A stretch of 64,000 nucleotides of DNA from Laedolimicola ammoniilytica (GCF_025567165.1 NZ_JAOQKC010000020.1:1-64000); one strand, 5' to 3'. Positions 45,181-53,315 are shown, counted from the first letter of the stretch. Made by a program: numbers and translations. Notes: a model not told the origin generated them from the letters alone.

Positions 45181-45453
45181 CACATTATCAGGGGTTTCAG
45201 GGGCTTTTCCCCTGACCAGAAGCATTTTGGCGGTGACGTCACAAATGCGTATCTGGCAAGAGACTCCGAATTTATGAAGAAAAATCCCAGCGTATCCGCC
45301 ACGTAATTCTGCGTGCTTCCCGGTATAAAGAAATCTCCCACTCCATTCTACAATCATTTCATCCCACAAACAAAAATAAACAAGCGGACAGGCAAGCCCA
45401 CCCCACAGCTTTCATACAAATAAAGCAAGCCCATCCGCACCACAGGATGTAGA
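45181..45453 (+). other. Intergenic region between hairpin array and small ORF
   Basis: A TCAGGGG-CTTTT-CCCCTGA hairpin lies at about 45197-45215. A 64-codon minus-strand frame (45175-45369) lacks a convincing start and overlaps the hairpins, so I do not call it. I see nothing else. Confidence 0.4.
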
Positions 45454-45651
45454 ATGGAGATGATACATGTAAGAAAACCAACATATTATTTCTGGAAATC
45501 CCCAGGTGCTTCGCAGGAGCAGATTCAAAGACAATATGACCTGCTAAAGCGCTGCGGCTTCCGGATTGCCCTTTACACAGACGGGCCGGAACAGAAGGAC
45601 ATACAGCAGGCGCTGAAAACCTTGATACGAAACCACTGGAAGGATTCCTGA
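45454..45651 (+). CDS. Small conserved-type protein upstream of the recombinase
   Basis: 65 residues: RKPTYYFWKSPGASQEQIQR, then DLLKRCGFRIALYTDGPEQK. The regular mix of aromatic and charged residues and the compact fold suggest a real protein, and I recall similar small ORFs beside Lachnospiraceae mobile elements. ATG 45460 may be the true start because GGAG lies just before it. A role in recombination control is conceivable but not shown. Confidence 0.55.
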   Translation: MEMIHVRKPTYYFWKSPGASQEQIQRQYDLLKRCGFRIALYTDGPEQKDIQQALKTLIRNHWKDS

Positions 45652-45861
45652 ATTTTTGATTCCGACATTTGAACTGAGATTACCTAAGCATTCCAGGTAA
45701 TTGGTCTATAGGGTTATGCAAAGTGTTTGAATGAAAATTTCTGTCATTTTCTATTTACAAACGAATATACACAATATATTATATAATTACATGAAGCTTA
45801 AATAAAAGAGTACAAACAAAAGACCAAGTAAAGAAAAATAGAAACAGAAAGGAAGACCAAC

Positions 45862-47811
45862 ATGATCGCAGGCTACGTCCGTCTCTCCCGCGATGACGAT
45901 AAAAAGAACTACGTCTCCATCGAGAACCAAAAACTCATCATCACCCAGTACGCCACCGACCACGGCGCAGTCATCGACCGCTGGTATGAGGACGACGGCG
46001 TTTCCGGCTACATCTTCGACCGTCCGGGTTTTCAACAGATGATGGCGGATTTGGATCGGGACGTGGATACGGTCTATGTGAAGGATTTCTCCCGTCTGGG
46101 CCGCCACAATGCCAAGGTGCTGCTGCTTCTGGACGAGTTTCAGGAACGGGGAAAGCATCTGATTGTCATTGATGATAATTATGATTCCATGGATTCCAGC
46201 GATGACACGGTGGGAATCAAGACCTGGTTCAATGAGCGATATGTGAAGGATACCAGTAAAAAAATCAAGCGGGCCATCGGAGCCAGACAGAAGGAAGGGA
46301 CACTGGTGACCCAGCCGCCCTTCGGATACTGTCGGGATGCCAAAGACAAAACCGTTTTGAACATCGTTCCCAAGGAGGCGGAATCTGTGAAGCTGGTCTA
46401 CGACCTGTATCTGTCCGGCTCCGGCTACCGCAAGATAGCCGCCTACCTAACGGAGCAAGGCGTCCCAACGCCCTCCATGGCACGCCGGGAACGGGAGCTT
46501 GCGGAAGGCCGCATCAGTAAAAAGCGGATTGCTACCGAGTGGTCAGACAGTATGCTCAAGGATTTGCTGGACAATGATTTCTACATCGGCACCTTCCGCC
46601 TGAAAAAGCGCTCCAGAAATACCGTCCATGGCAAGGATAAGCGCGTCCCCAGGGACGAACAGTGTATTTTTGAAAATCACCATCCGGCCATCATCGACCG
46701 GGCGACCTTTTCGCTGGTGCAGGAGCTGAAAGAGAAGCGCAACCGCACCAATTACCGTGGCAGCCATGGCCAGTGGCTGGGCTCGGAGATTCCGAATCCC
46801 TTTGGCAGCTGCCTGTTCTGCAAGGACTGCGGAAGCCGTCTGACGCCCATTAAGCGGAAGAACAGCAGCGGCGAGCGGAAATATTATATCTGTACCACCT
46901 ACAACACCAAGGGCAGGCGTTACTGTGAGAAAGCCCATCTCATTGAAGAAAATGATTTGATGGAGGACGTACTGAATTATATCCGCCTTTGCCGGAACGC
47001 CCTCTGCGAGGTGATTGCCGCCTATGATTTGAAGGATTTCGAGGCGGAAATCCAGTCGGTGGAGGAAAAGCGTCAGAGTATCCGGGCGGAGATAGGCGAG
47101 CGGAAGAGCCAGCTCAAGACGCTTCTGGCCCAGAAGGTTCGGGATTTGACTATGGCAGCAGGAAATGAGGAACTGGTGAGCGACACCTACGAGTCGATCC
47201 AGAAGGATTTGCTGGCCCAGATTCACGGTCTGGAGCTGCGCCTGAAGGAACTGGACGCAACCACACTGGAGACGCCGGACGTGAAGGATAAGTTGAGAAG
47301 CGCTCTGGATGTGGTGGATAAAATCATTGCCGGGGGCAGACTGGATCGCCGGGATATTGAGCTGTTGATCGAGCGTATCGACGTGGACGCCGACGGTCTG
47401 CCGGAGATTACCCTGAAATACGGCCTGTCCGGTCTTATCAGCTACAATCCTGCAGACGAGATGAACCGCCGGGAAAATACGATGATCGCTGTGGTTATGA
47501 AGCTCATTATGGAGGACGAACGGGGTTACACCTCCGCCAAGTATCTGTCTGAGCATCTGACCTCCCTGGGATTCAAGAAAACAAAGCAGAGCATCCTGCC
47601 CTACATCCGCCTGATGAAGGAACTGGGCATTTTAAAGGACACAGATAACCCCTTAAAGCCCTACGAGATCGTAAAGCCGAAAGCGGAGATAGGGCCTCTG
47701 ATCCGTGATTTCCTCCCGGATATCCGGCCTGAAATCACCGCTGCGCAGCTATCCGAACAATATTTACATAGTATAGCGACTGACAGGTGGCATGCCACAG
47801 ATGGTCTTTGA
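45862..47811 (+). CDS. Large serine recombinase (integrase) of the element
   Basis: 649 residues. The N-terminal resolvase domain has YVRLSRDDD with catalytic Ser9 and the DFSRLGRHNAKV helix. The recombinase domain (about 160-290) includes PPFGYCRD and EWSDSMLKDLLDN. A zinc ribbon, CLFCKDCGSRLTP with TYNTKGRRYC, and a coiled coil (about 380-450) follow. These proteins integrate and excise circular DNA at short att sites. The gene ends inside the host gene: the last six codons (HATDGL) lie beyond the att core, in chromosomal DNA read out of frame. The ribosome site is AAAGGAAG. Confidence 0.95.
   Translation: MIAGYVRLSRDDDKKNYVSIENQKLIITQYATDHGAVIDRWYEDDGVSGYIFDRPGFQQMMADLDRDVDTVYVKDFSRLGRHNAKVLLLLDEFQERGKHLIVIDDNYDSMDSSDDTVGIKTWFNERYVKDTSKKIKRAIGARQKEGTLVTQPPFGYCRDAKDKTVLNIVPKEAESVKLVYDLYLSGSGYRKIAAYLTEQGVPTPSMARRERELAEGRISKKRIATEWSDSMLKDLLDNDFYIGTFRLKKRSRNTVHGKDKRVPRDEQCIFENHHPAIIDRATFSLVQELKEKRNRTNYRGSHGQWLGSEIPNPFGSCLFCKDCGSRLTPIKRKNSSGERKYYICTTYNTKGRRYCEKAHLIEENDLMEDVLNYIRLCRNALCEVIAAYDLKDFEAEIQSVEEKRQSIRAEIGERKSQLKTLLAQKVRDLTMAAGNEELVSDTYESIQKDLLAQIHGLELRLKELDATTLETPDVKDKLRSALDVVDKIIAGGRLDRRDIELLIERIDVDADGLPEITLKYGLSGLISYNPADEMNRRENTMIAVVMKLIMEDERGYTSAKYLSEHLTSLGFKKTKQSILPYIRLMKELGILKDTDNPLKPYEIVKPKAEIGPLIRDFLPDIRPEITAAQLSEQYLHSIATDRWHATDGL
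47762..47791 (+). other. attR of the integrated element
   Basis: ATTTACAT (47762-47769) is the left attP arm and GGTGGC (47786-47791) the shared core. The next base begins the ATG-CCA-CAG continuation of the interrupted gene. Confidence 0.75.
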
Positions 47812-48358
47812 ATATATCCTGAAAAAGAACAACCTGGACCCAGCCACGGATCTGCATATTGATCAGAGCATCGATTTTGGCTCCACTGCCGCAGCCTTCT
47901 CCGGCGGACAGGGAGATTTTACCGTAGAATTCGAGCCGGGCGCTTCGACTTTGGAAAAAGAAGGAAAAGGTTATGTGGTGGCGTCGCTTGGAGTGGATTC
48001 CGGGTATGTGCCTTATACAGCCTACAGTGCGAAGCAGAGTTACCTGAAAGCCCATCCGGAAGTGATCCAGGGATTTACGAATGCGCTTCAGAAGGGCATG
48101 GATTATGTGCAGAGCCACACCCCGGAGGAGATTGCGCAGGTCATTGCGCCCCAGTTCGCGGAGACGGATCTTGCGGATATCACCACGATTGTGACCCGTT
48201 ATTATGAGCAGGATACCTGGAAGGATAATCTGATTTTTGAGGAAAAGAGTTTCGAGCTTTTGCAGGATATCCTGGCAGAGGCCGAAGAATTGGAAAGCCG
48301 AGTGCCCTATGAGGCGCTGGTCACCACAGAATTTGCCGAAAAAGCCGTAGAAAAATAA
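47792..48358 (+). pseudogene. ABC transporter substrate-binding lipoprotein, 3' part
   Basis: 188 codons, MPQMVFEYILKKNNLDP onward, including IDFGSTAAAFSGGQGDFTVE, the C-lobe of the SsuA/NMT1-like binding protein whose start is at 30688. The ATG is an internal Met of the original gene and has no ribosome site, so this part is probably silent while the element is inserted. It ends in strong terminators. Confidence 0.9.
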
Positions 48359-48370
48359 AGGATAAAAAGA

Positions 48371-48404
48371 GCGCTTCGAACTGCAAAATCGGTTCGAAGC
48401 GCTT
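48371..48404 (+). terminator. Terminator after the binding-protein gene
   Basis: GCGCTTCGAAC pairs with GTTCGAAGCGC (48371-48402 or so), followed by TTT. Confidence 0.75.
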
Positions 48405-48410
48405 TCTGAT

Positions 48411-48465
48411 GGAATAGGAAATTCCGATAGAATTCCCTATTCCATAAAAGCAAGCAGAGCTTGCA
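48411..48465 (+). repeat. Palindromic repeat B (copy 1)
   Basis: GGAATAGGAAATTCC and GGAATTCCCTATTCC-type arms form a 32-bp palindrome. A constant tail containing CAAGCAGAGCTTG follows. The same 55 bp recurs at 52701 with three differences. Confidence 0.8.
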
Positions 48466-48550
48466 AAGATGCGCACTCGGCGCAGTGGTAGATGGTTGCT
48501 GAAGCAACCGCGCCTCGGCGCGAGAATGTGCCAATGGCACATTCTTTTTC
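48465..48550 (+). repeat. Structured module, copy 1
   Basis: Successive stems: CACT-CGGCGC-AGTG, GGTTGC-TGAA-GCAACC, GCGCC-TC-GGCGC, GAGAAT linker, then GTGCC-AAT-GGCAC flanked by GAAT/ATTC and ended by TTTTT. The same order of stems with different paired bases occurs at 48611 and 58391. Confidence 0.7.
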
Positions 48551-48551
48551 G

Positions 48552-48607
48552 CTCTATAGGAAATACCGTGTTACATTAAAGTGTGAAAGTCATAATTCCT
48601 ATAGAGA
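48552..48607 (+). repeat. Palindromic repeat A (copy 3)
   Basis: CTCTATAGGAAATACCG opens and AATTCCTATAGAG closes this copy, directly after module copy 1 and before module copy 2. Confidence 0.8.
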
Positions 48608-48610
48608 AAA

Positions 48611-48707
48611 AAGCCCCTCCGGGGGATCGCACTGCGGCGGAATGGAATCATGTCGCTTATGCGACCCGCCGCAGGCGGAGAATCCTGCTTCGCAGGATTC
48701 TTTCTTA
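48611..48707 (+). repeat. Structured module, copy 2
   Basis: CCCCTCCGGGGG, GTCGC-TTAT-GCGAC, CCGCC-GCA-GGCGG, GAGAAT, and CCTGC-TTC-GCAGG flanked by GAAT/ATTC then TTTCTT. It is nearly identical to the copy at 58391. It abuts the stop codon of the converging phosphoesterase gene, for which it may act as terminator. Confidence 0.75.
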
Positions 48708-50156
48708 TTAGCTGGCGGAATCGTCCTTTCGGATGGTATATTCGTCAAACATAGTCCAGGTGTCCACCAGGTAAGAGCGGATATGAAGCTCCTCCTCATT
48801 GACGTCGATGCGGATTCCCATGGGAGAATTGACCTGGCCCTGATATACGATGTGTTCCTCTGCTTTTGGAAAATGGTAGAGGCAGCCGCTGGAGGTACCG
48901 CAGGTCAGATACATGGGGCCGACGGGATTGATGGCCACAGCGCCACCCGCGTAATTATAATCTGTGAGGACATCACTGTCCCTGTTGGTGAAGGCGGAAC
49001 GGGAGTAGACATGATCGTGGCCGGTGAGCACCAGGTCGATCTGGTAATCAGCAGCGATGCGGGGCAGATATTCGCCCACATTGGAGCCGGAATTCTGGGC
49101 GCCTGAGTAAGCAGGAAAATGTTCGGCGAGGATGCGCCAGCGGGTGTCGGGGTGCTCATTGACGATTTGCTTCACATACTGTTCCTGCTCGTCGCCGCCG
49201 GAGGCGGTCAGGCTGTTCAGGACGATGAAAAGCACGTCATTGCGGATAAAATAGTAGTTGCCATCCTTGTCCGATTCGCTTTGCCCCATTTCCGAGCGGT
49301 TGGGTACGTTAAAATGGTCGTAAAAATAAGTGTTGCCGGGACGCCCGTATTCCTCTGTCGTGTAGGAATTAGCCACATCGTGATTGCCGACCACAGGCGC
49401 GAGGGCGATCCGATACAGGGGCAAATGATCCAGAAACAGACGATAATGCTTCTCACACCCGAAATCCGCCACCTGATCGCCCAGGTGGAAGATAAAATTC
49501 GCCTCCGGGACATAGGTGGTGAGCCGGTTCAGAACCCGATCCCAGCGGTCTGCGGTCAGTTCAGAGATTTCCATATCAGACTGTCCGATCTGAGCGTCGG
49601 AGGTCACAAGGAACGTGAGGGTGTCCGTCTGCTGCGGAGCCTGATAGGAATAGACTGGGGACCAGGCGGTGTCATTTCCTACCTGATACCGATAAGTCAC
49701 GCCTGGTTCCAGGCCGGTGGCGGTGGCTTTGTTCAGATAGCAGCCGGAGACTGTGGCGGAGACCTCGCAGTCCGCAGTGAAATCCGTGGTTTCGCCTGTG
49801 ACGGTGTCAGTCCAGCGAACACATCCGGGTTCATCGCTGGGGGACATCCAGTTCATGCGGAGCTGGCTTGCGTCGGAACCGACCTCCAGAGACAGATCCT
49901 TGATCAGCGTAGTATTCAGAATTACGGCGCTGGTATAATCCGGAAGAAAGGCGTCCAGTTGTTCGGCGGCCGGACGGGAAATCATAGCCTCGAGGAGATC
50001 TGTTTCTTCGACAGAAGTGGTGGTATGCGCTGCGGAAGTATCTTCCGCTGAATCACGCTGGCCGATCAGCGTGCAGACGGTCAAAATCACCAGGGTAAGC
50101 AATACGGCTGCCGTGAAGATGATTCGGCCGGAAATACGTTTTCTTTTGTAAGACAT
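48708..50156 (-). CDS. Membrane-anchored metallophosphoesterase (purple-acid-phosphatase-like)
   Basis: 482 residues. A single hydrophobic helix (about 12-31) anchors or exports the protein. A fibronectin-like domain (about 80-185, with EPGVTYRYQVGN) precedes a calcineurin-type phosphoesterase. Metal motifs: TSDAQIGQ, HLGDQVADFG, VVGNHDVA, LAEHFPAY and LTGHDHVYSR. It should act outside the membrane on phosphate mono- or diesters. The ribosome site is GGGAGGA on the minus strand. It appears monocistronic. Confidence 0.9.
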   Translation of the reverse strand: MSYKRKRISGRIIFTAAVLLTLVILTVCTLIGQRDSAEDTSAAHTTTSVEETDLLEAMISRPAAEQLDAFLPDYTSAVILNTTLIKDLSLEVGSDASQLRMNWMSPSDEPGCVRWTDTVTGETTDFTADCEVSATVSGCYLNKATATGLEPGVTYRYQVGNDTAWSPVYSYQAPQQTDTLTFLVTSDAQIGQSDMEISELTADRWDRVLNRLTTYVPEANFIFHLGDQVADFGCEKHYRLFLDHLPLYRIALAPVVGNHDVANSYTTEEYGRPGNTYFYDHFNVPNRSEMGQSESDKDGNYYFIRNDVLFIVLNSLTASGGDEQEQYVKQIVNEHPDTRWRILAEHFPAYSGAQNSGSNVGEYLPRIAADYQIDLVLTGHDHVYSRSAFTNRDSDVLTDYNYAGGAVAINPVGPMYLTCGTSSGCLYHFPKAEEHIVYQGQVNSPMGIRIDVNEEELHIRSYLVDTWTMFDEYTIRKDDSAS

Positions 50157-50316
50157 GAAGTAATCCTCCCTTTGAGCTTGTATTATAACATAAAAATGTG
50201 GGGAAAAAAGAAAGAATTAAGAAAGATTTTAGAAAAAGAAAGCAAAAGATTTCTGGACTTTAAAATTTTACTGTGTTAAAATAGATATATTATGAAATAA
50301 AAAGAAGGGAAATGTC

Positions 50317-50613
50317 ATGAACAAGAAAATTAGGACGGAAGCCGTTGATTTTCTGTTTGACGCGATTTTGAGTCTTCAGAATAAGGAAGAGTGCTATACA
50401 TTTTTCGAGGATGTATGCACTATCAATGAATTACTCTCTCTTTCCCAGCGCTTCGAAGTAGCGAAGATGCTGCGGGAGCAGAAGACCTATCTGGAGATTG
50501 CTGAGAAGACGGGAGCTTCTACAGCGACCATCAGCCGTGTGAACAGATCGCTGAACTATGGCGAGGACGGCTACGATATGGTATTTGCGCGTTTGGAAAA
50601 GAAAGAAAAATAA
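50317..50613 (+). CDS. yerC: YerC/YecD-type TrpR-like regulator
   Basis: A 98-residue all-helical DNA-binding protein of the Trp-repressor superfamily. The core reads TINELLSLSQRFEVAKMLRE, then TYLEIAEKTGASTATISRV, a helix-turn-helix. The ligand and target are unknown for YerC proteins. It ends 11 nt before the Rrf2 gene, so the two are likely cotranscribed. Confidence 0.9.
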   Translation: MNKKIRTEAVDFLFDAILSLQNKEECYTFFEDVCTINELLSLSQRFEVAKMLREQKTYLEIAEKTGASTATISRVNRSLNYGEDGYDMVFARLEKKEK

Positions 50614-50624
50614 GGGAGCATAAG

Positions 50625-51062
50625 ATGAAAATTTCAACAAAGGGGCGCTATGCGCTCCGTTTTATGCTGGATCTGGCAGCTAATGGGGAAGGACGTTATG
50701 TGCCATTAAAAGAAATTTCGGCGCGACAGGGAATTTCCTTAAAATACCTGGAGCAGATCGTGTCCCAGTTCGGGAAGCTGGGCTTGCTTGAGAGCGTCCG
50801 GGGACCTCAGGGCGGCTATCGTCTGGCGAAGCTGCCGAAGGACTATACGGTGGGAGAGATCCTGCGGTATGCCGAGGGAGAGCTGGCGCCGGTGGCTTGT
50901 CTGGAGCAGGAGGTCAATTCCTGTCCGCGTCAGGCGGAATGCGTGACGCTTCCGTTCTGGCAAGGACTTTACAAGGCGATCAACGAATATGTGGACAGTG
51001 TAACCCTGGAAGACTTGCTGGAGCAGCAGAGGGAACGGATCAGCAGCGAATTTTATATCTGA
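50625..51062 (+). CDS. Rrf2-family transcriptional regulator
   Basis: 145 residues. The winged HTH has KISTKGRYALRFMLDLA and ISLKYLEQIVSQFGKLGLLESVRGPQGGY. Three cysteines in VACLEQEVNSCPRQAEC (C-x7-C-x5-C) sit where IscR-type members bind an iron-sulfur cluster, so it may sense Fe-S, iron or redox status. CymR-type members lack these residues. The spacing differs slightly from E. coli IscR, so the cofactor is inferred. Confidence 0.9.
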   Translation: MKISTKGRYALRFMLDLAANGEGRYVPLKEISARQGISLKYLEQIVSQFGKLGLLESVRGPQGGYRLAKLPKDYTVGEILRYAEGELAPVACLEQEVNSCPRQAECVTLPFWQGLYKAINEYVDSVTLEDLLEQQRERISSEFYI

Positions 51063-51080
51063 GAAAATAGCGGAGAACAG

Positions 51081-51106
51081 GAAAACCCGGCAGCTGCCGG
51101 GTTTTC
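51081..51106 (+). terminator. Intrinsic terminator after the Rrf2 gene
   Basis: AAAACCCGGCAG pairs with CTGCCGGGTTTT, then C and TTT. It may also serve the converging methyltransferase gene. Confidence 0.85.
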
Positions 51107-51116
51107 TTTGCGTTCG

Positions 51117-51995
51117 TTATGAATTTAAAGTTTTCTTTAATTCCTGGATAAACTCCGGCGTCGTTCCGCAACATCCGCCCAGAATGGAAGCGCCTGCCGC
51201 CTTCAGCTTTAGCATGCTCCTGGCGAACTCTTCCGGTGCCATGCTGTACACAGCCTCACCGGTTTCAGCGGAAATGGTGGGCATGCCCGCGTTCGGTTTT
51301 GCGATGACCGGGATGGATACCCGCTGCCGGATACCGGCGATGACGGATTCCAGCTGATCCGGGCCGGTGGAGCAGTTGCAGCCCACCGCAAATGCGCCCA
51401 TAGCTTCCAGCTCTTCCACAGCGTCAAATACATTTCCACCGAAGAACAGGCTTCCGTCGGCCTCCATGGTCAGGGTGCAGAATACCGGCAGATCACAGAC
51501 AGCCTGCGCGGCGTCCAGGATAACCAGGGTTTCATTGGAGGCCAGCATGGTCTCAGCCACCAGCAGATCCACGCCTGCGTCGGCCAGACAGGAAATCTGT
51601 TTCTTATAGGATTCATATAAATCTTCATATTTCATGGGTCCCAGCGGCTCCATCAGCTTGCCGGTGGTAGTCAGGTCTCCGGCCACCAGAACCTGATCGC
51701 CTACGGCCTTCCGGGAAAGTCCCACCAGCGTATGATTCAGCCGTTCGGTCTCAGCCGCCAGACCATGGGTGGCGAGACTGATGGGATTGGCCATAAAGGT
51801 GGGGGCATAGACGATATCTGATCCCGCCTCCGCATAAGTCTTCTGAAGTTCGATGATGGCGTTCGGATGCTCAGCCACCCACTGCTCGGTGCAGATGCCT
51901 TTGGGCATACCGGCTTTCATCAGATTGGAGCCGGTAGCTCCGTCCAGAATCAGGGTTCCCTTTCCAAGGCGTTTTGTCAGTTCTTCTTTTGTCAT
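51117..51995 (-). CDS. Homocysteine S-methyltransferase domain protein
   Basis: 292 residues from the ATG at 51995, which follows AAGGAGG; a longer frame reaches 52019. It has the single zinc barrel of the MHT/MetH N-terminal family: LILDGATGSNLMKAGM, zinc cysteines in VGCNCSTGPD and GGCCGTTPEFI. It transfers a methyl group to homocysteine from S-methylmethionine or a corrinoid-linked donor. MetH-type cobalamin domains are not fused, so a separate partner may supply the methyl group. Confidence 0.9.
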   Translation of the reverse strand: MTKEELTKRLGKGTLILDGATGSNLMKAGMPKGICTEQWVAEHPNAIIELQKTYAEAGSDIVYAPTFMANPISLATHGLAAETERLNHTLVGLSRKAVGDQVLVAGDLTTTGKLMEPLGPMKYEDLYESYKKQISCLADAGVDLLVAETMLASNETLVILDAAQAVCDLPVFCTLTMEADGSLFFGGNVFDAVEELEAMGAFAVGCNCSTGPDQLESVIAGIRQRVSIPVIAKPNAGMPTISAETGEAVYSMAPEEFARSMLKLKAAGASILGGCCGTTPEFIQELKKTLNS

Positions 51996-52151
51996 CCTGT
52001 GCCTCCTTATGTATCGCAAGGGTTCTTGTATGCGTTATAGTTAGATCTATCATAGTGGAAATGGGGGAACCCGTCAAGGAAAATTGATAAAATGGTTAAA
52101 AGTTTGTCAAACAAGAGCAGAATGAGAAATCAGAAAAGCCGGAAATCTTAC

Positions 52152-52180
52152 TTGCAAGCCGGATTGCCCCGTGTTATACT
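52152..52180 (+). promoter_or_regulatory. Sigma-A promoter of rnpB
   Basis: TTGCAA (52152-52157), 17 bp, TATACT (52175-52180). The RNA 5' end should lie near 52187-52189. Confidence 0.75.
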
Positions 52181-52188
52181 GTAACACG

Positions 52189-52668
52189 CAGGTAAAGCAG
52201 ATGTTCGCGGCTGGCAGGCCGAAAGGTGCCAGGTGAGGAAAGTCCGGGCTCCACAGGGCAGGACGCCGGATAACGTCCGGCGGAGGCAACTTCAGGGACA
52301 GTGCAACAGAGATATACCGCGTTAGCAATGAGCCGAGTATACCCGGCAGGCAGAAAGCCTGAATGAAAAATTTACTTTTCGAACAGGCTTTGTGGCTGTC
52401 GGGTTGCGCTGCGAATGCCGCGTAACCCGGGATTGCGCAGCAATCTCAGGTAGACTGGGCTCATTGCTAACGTAAGGGTGGAAAGGCAGTGTAAGAGACT
52501 ACCGTCCGTCTGGTAACAGGCGGAGCCATGTAAACCCCGTTCGGAGCAAGACCGAAACGAGACTTAACCCGGCCCGGGTGTCTCAGGTGGGTCGCTTGAG
52601 CCTGTCGGCGACGGCAGGACTAGATAGATGAACATCCAATGACATAACCCGGCTTATCGCTTTGCCTG
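52189..52668 (+). ncRNA. rnpB: RNase P RNA
   Basis: The catalytic RNA of RNase P, maturing tRNA 5' ends. P1 is CAGGTAAAGC (52189-52198) with GCTTTGCCTG (52659-52668). The conserved segment GAGGAAAGTCCGGGCTCC, the ACAGAGA-type strand and the 3' part GACATAACCCGGCTTATCG are present. At about 480 nt it is longer than most bacterial examples, owing to extra helices around 52370-52450. Confidence 0.95.
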
Positions 52669-52670
52669 AA

Positions 52671-52700
52671 AGAGAGCCCCCTTGCGGGGGCTCTCTTTTA
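52671..52700 (+). terminator. Intrinsic terminator of rnpB
   Basis: AGAGAGCCCCC-TTGC-GGGGGCTCTCT followed by TTT. Confidence 0.9.
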
Positions 52701-52755
52701 GGAATAGGAAATTTCTATAGAATTCCTTATTCCATAAAAGCAAGCAGAGCTTGCA
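52701..52755 (+). repeat. Palindromic repeat B (copy 2)
   Basis: GGAATAGGAAATTTC/GAATTCCTTATTCC plus the CAAGCAGAGCTTG tail, as at 48411. It then jumps directly to CACATTCTTTTTC, the 3' end of module copy 1, so this copy has lost the central module. Confidence 0.8.
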
Positions 52756-52764
52756 CATTCTTTT

Positions 52765-53169
52765 TCAGTGCATATGCGGCATTCCACAGTCATCGTGCAT
52801 GTCGTGAAAATGATCCGGATCCGGCATGGCTCCGATATTCTGGGTGTTTAATGTCCGGCGCTTCATGCGCTGCTCCTCGGACTGCTGGAGGACAAAGTCT
52901 TTGATGGCGCGGGCATTTTTGATGTGGGTCAGTTCCAGCTTGGGGTGGGTGACGTCGCCGGTGTTGCAGATGACGGTGCCCAGGCCTGCGATACGCTCGA
53001 AAAGGCTGGCGGTCAGGGTGACGTCCTGGATTTTGTACATGTAGCAGTCGTCTTCCTTGCGGTTCAGAAAGCCCTCGTCGATGCGGACGATTTCCTCATT
53101 AATTGTATAGGTAGTAAAAGTAAAGGGCAGTCCTAAGAATACCCAGCGTTTTTTCTCTTTGAATTCCAT
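52765..53169 (-). CDS. Bacterial PH-domain protein with His-rich tail
   Basis: 134 residues. Residues 10-95 fit the bacterial pleckstrin-homology (YdbT/DUF304) fold, with IDEGFLNRKEDDCYMYKIQD and LTASLFERIAGLGTVI. The C-terminus, MPDPDHFHDMHDDCGMPHMH, is rich in His, Asp and Met and could bind metal. Usual family members have flanking membrane helices; this one lacks them, so it is probably cytoplasmic. The ribosome site GAGAGG lies upstream. Confidence 0.85.
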   Translation of the reverse strand: MEFKEKKRWVFLGLPFTFTTYTINEEIVRIDEGFLNRKEDDCYMYKIQDVTLTASLFERIAGLGTVICNTGDVTHPKLELTHIKNARAIKDFVLQQSEEQRMKRRTLNTQNIGAMPDPDHFHDMHDDCGMPHMH

Positions 53170-53315
53170 AATGTATGCCTCTCTTTCTCTCTGGATGGGG
53201 GATGCTTTCCTGTGTCCCGAGCCTGAATCTCCGCAGCCGTTCTGCGGGCAAAACTGTTATAATCACTCTACCTAGAAGTATACTTGAAAAAATACAATTT
53301 TGCAAAAGATATTTG

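Larger units (their letters stand above)
31147..47791 (+). mobile_element. 16,645-bp integrated element carrying defence cargo
   Basis: Its boundaries are set by the interrupted lipoprotein gene: removing these bases joins GGT-GGC to ATG-CCA in frame and gives a continuous protein. A large serine recombinase lies at the right end. I see no conjugation, replication or phage structural genes, so it is a compact integrative element whose cargo is a HEPN-motif gene with two small RNAs, a membrane protein and a type I restriction-modification operon with accessory genes. The cargo is AT-richer than the flanking chromosome, whereas the recombinase gene is GC-richer, which suggests a composite origin. 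Confidence 0.9.

Noticed and set aside
44996..45277. 93-codon ORF with repeated TAKSAVK-type peptide
   Set aside because: It is a translation of the hairpin array; unit spacing (33, 42, 32, 32) does not keep a reading frame, and no ribosome site is visible.
45175..45369. 64-codon minus-strand ORF near the hairpin array
   Set aside because: No ribosome site and it runs into the hairpin array; probably chance or a remnant.
46543..47556. 337-codon minus-strand ORF within the recombinase
   Set aside because: Shadow of the recombinase, which has clear catalytic and zinc motifs.
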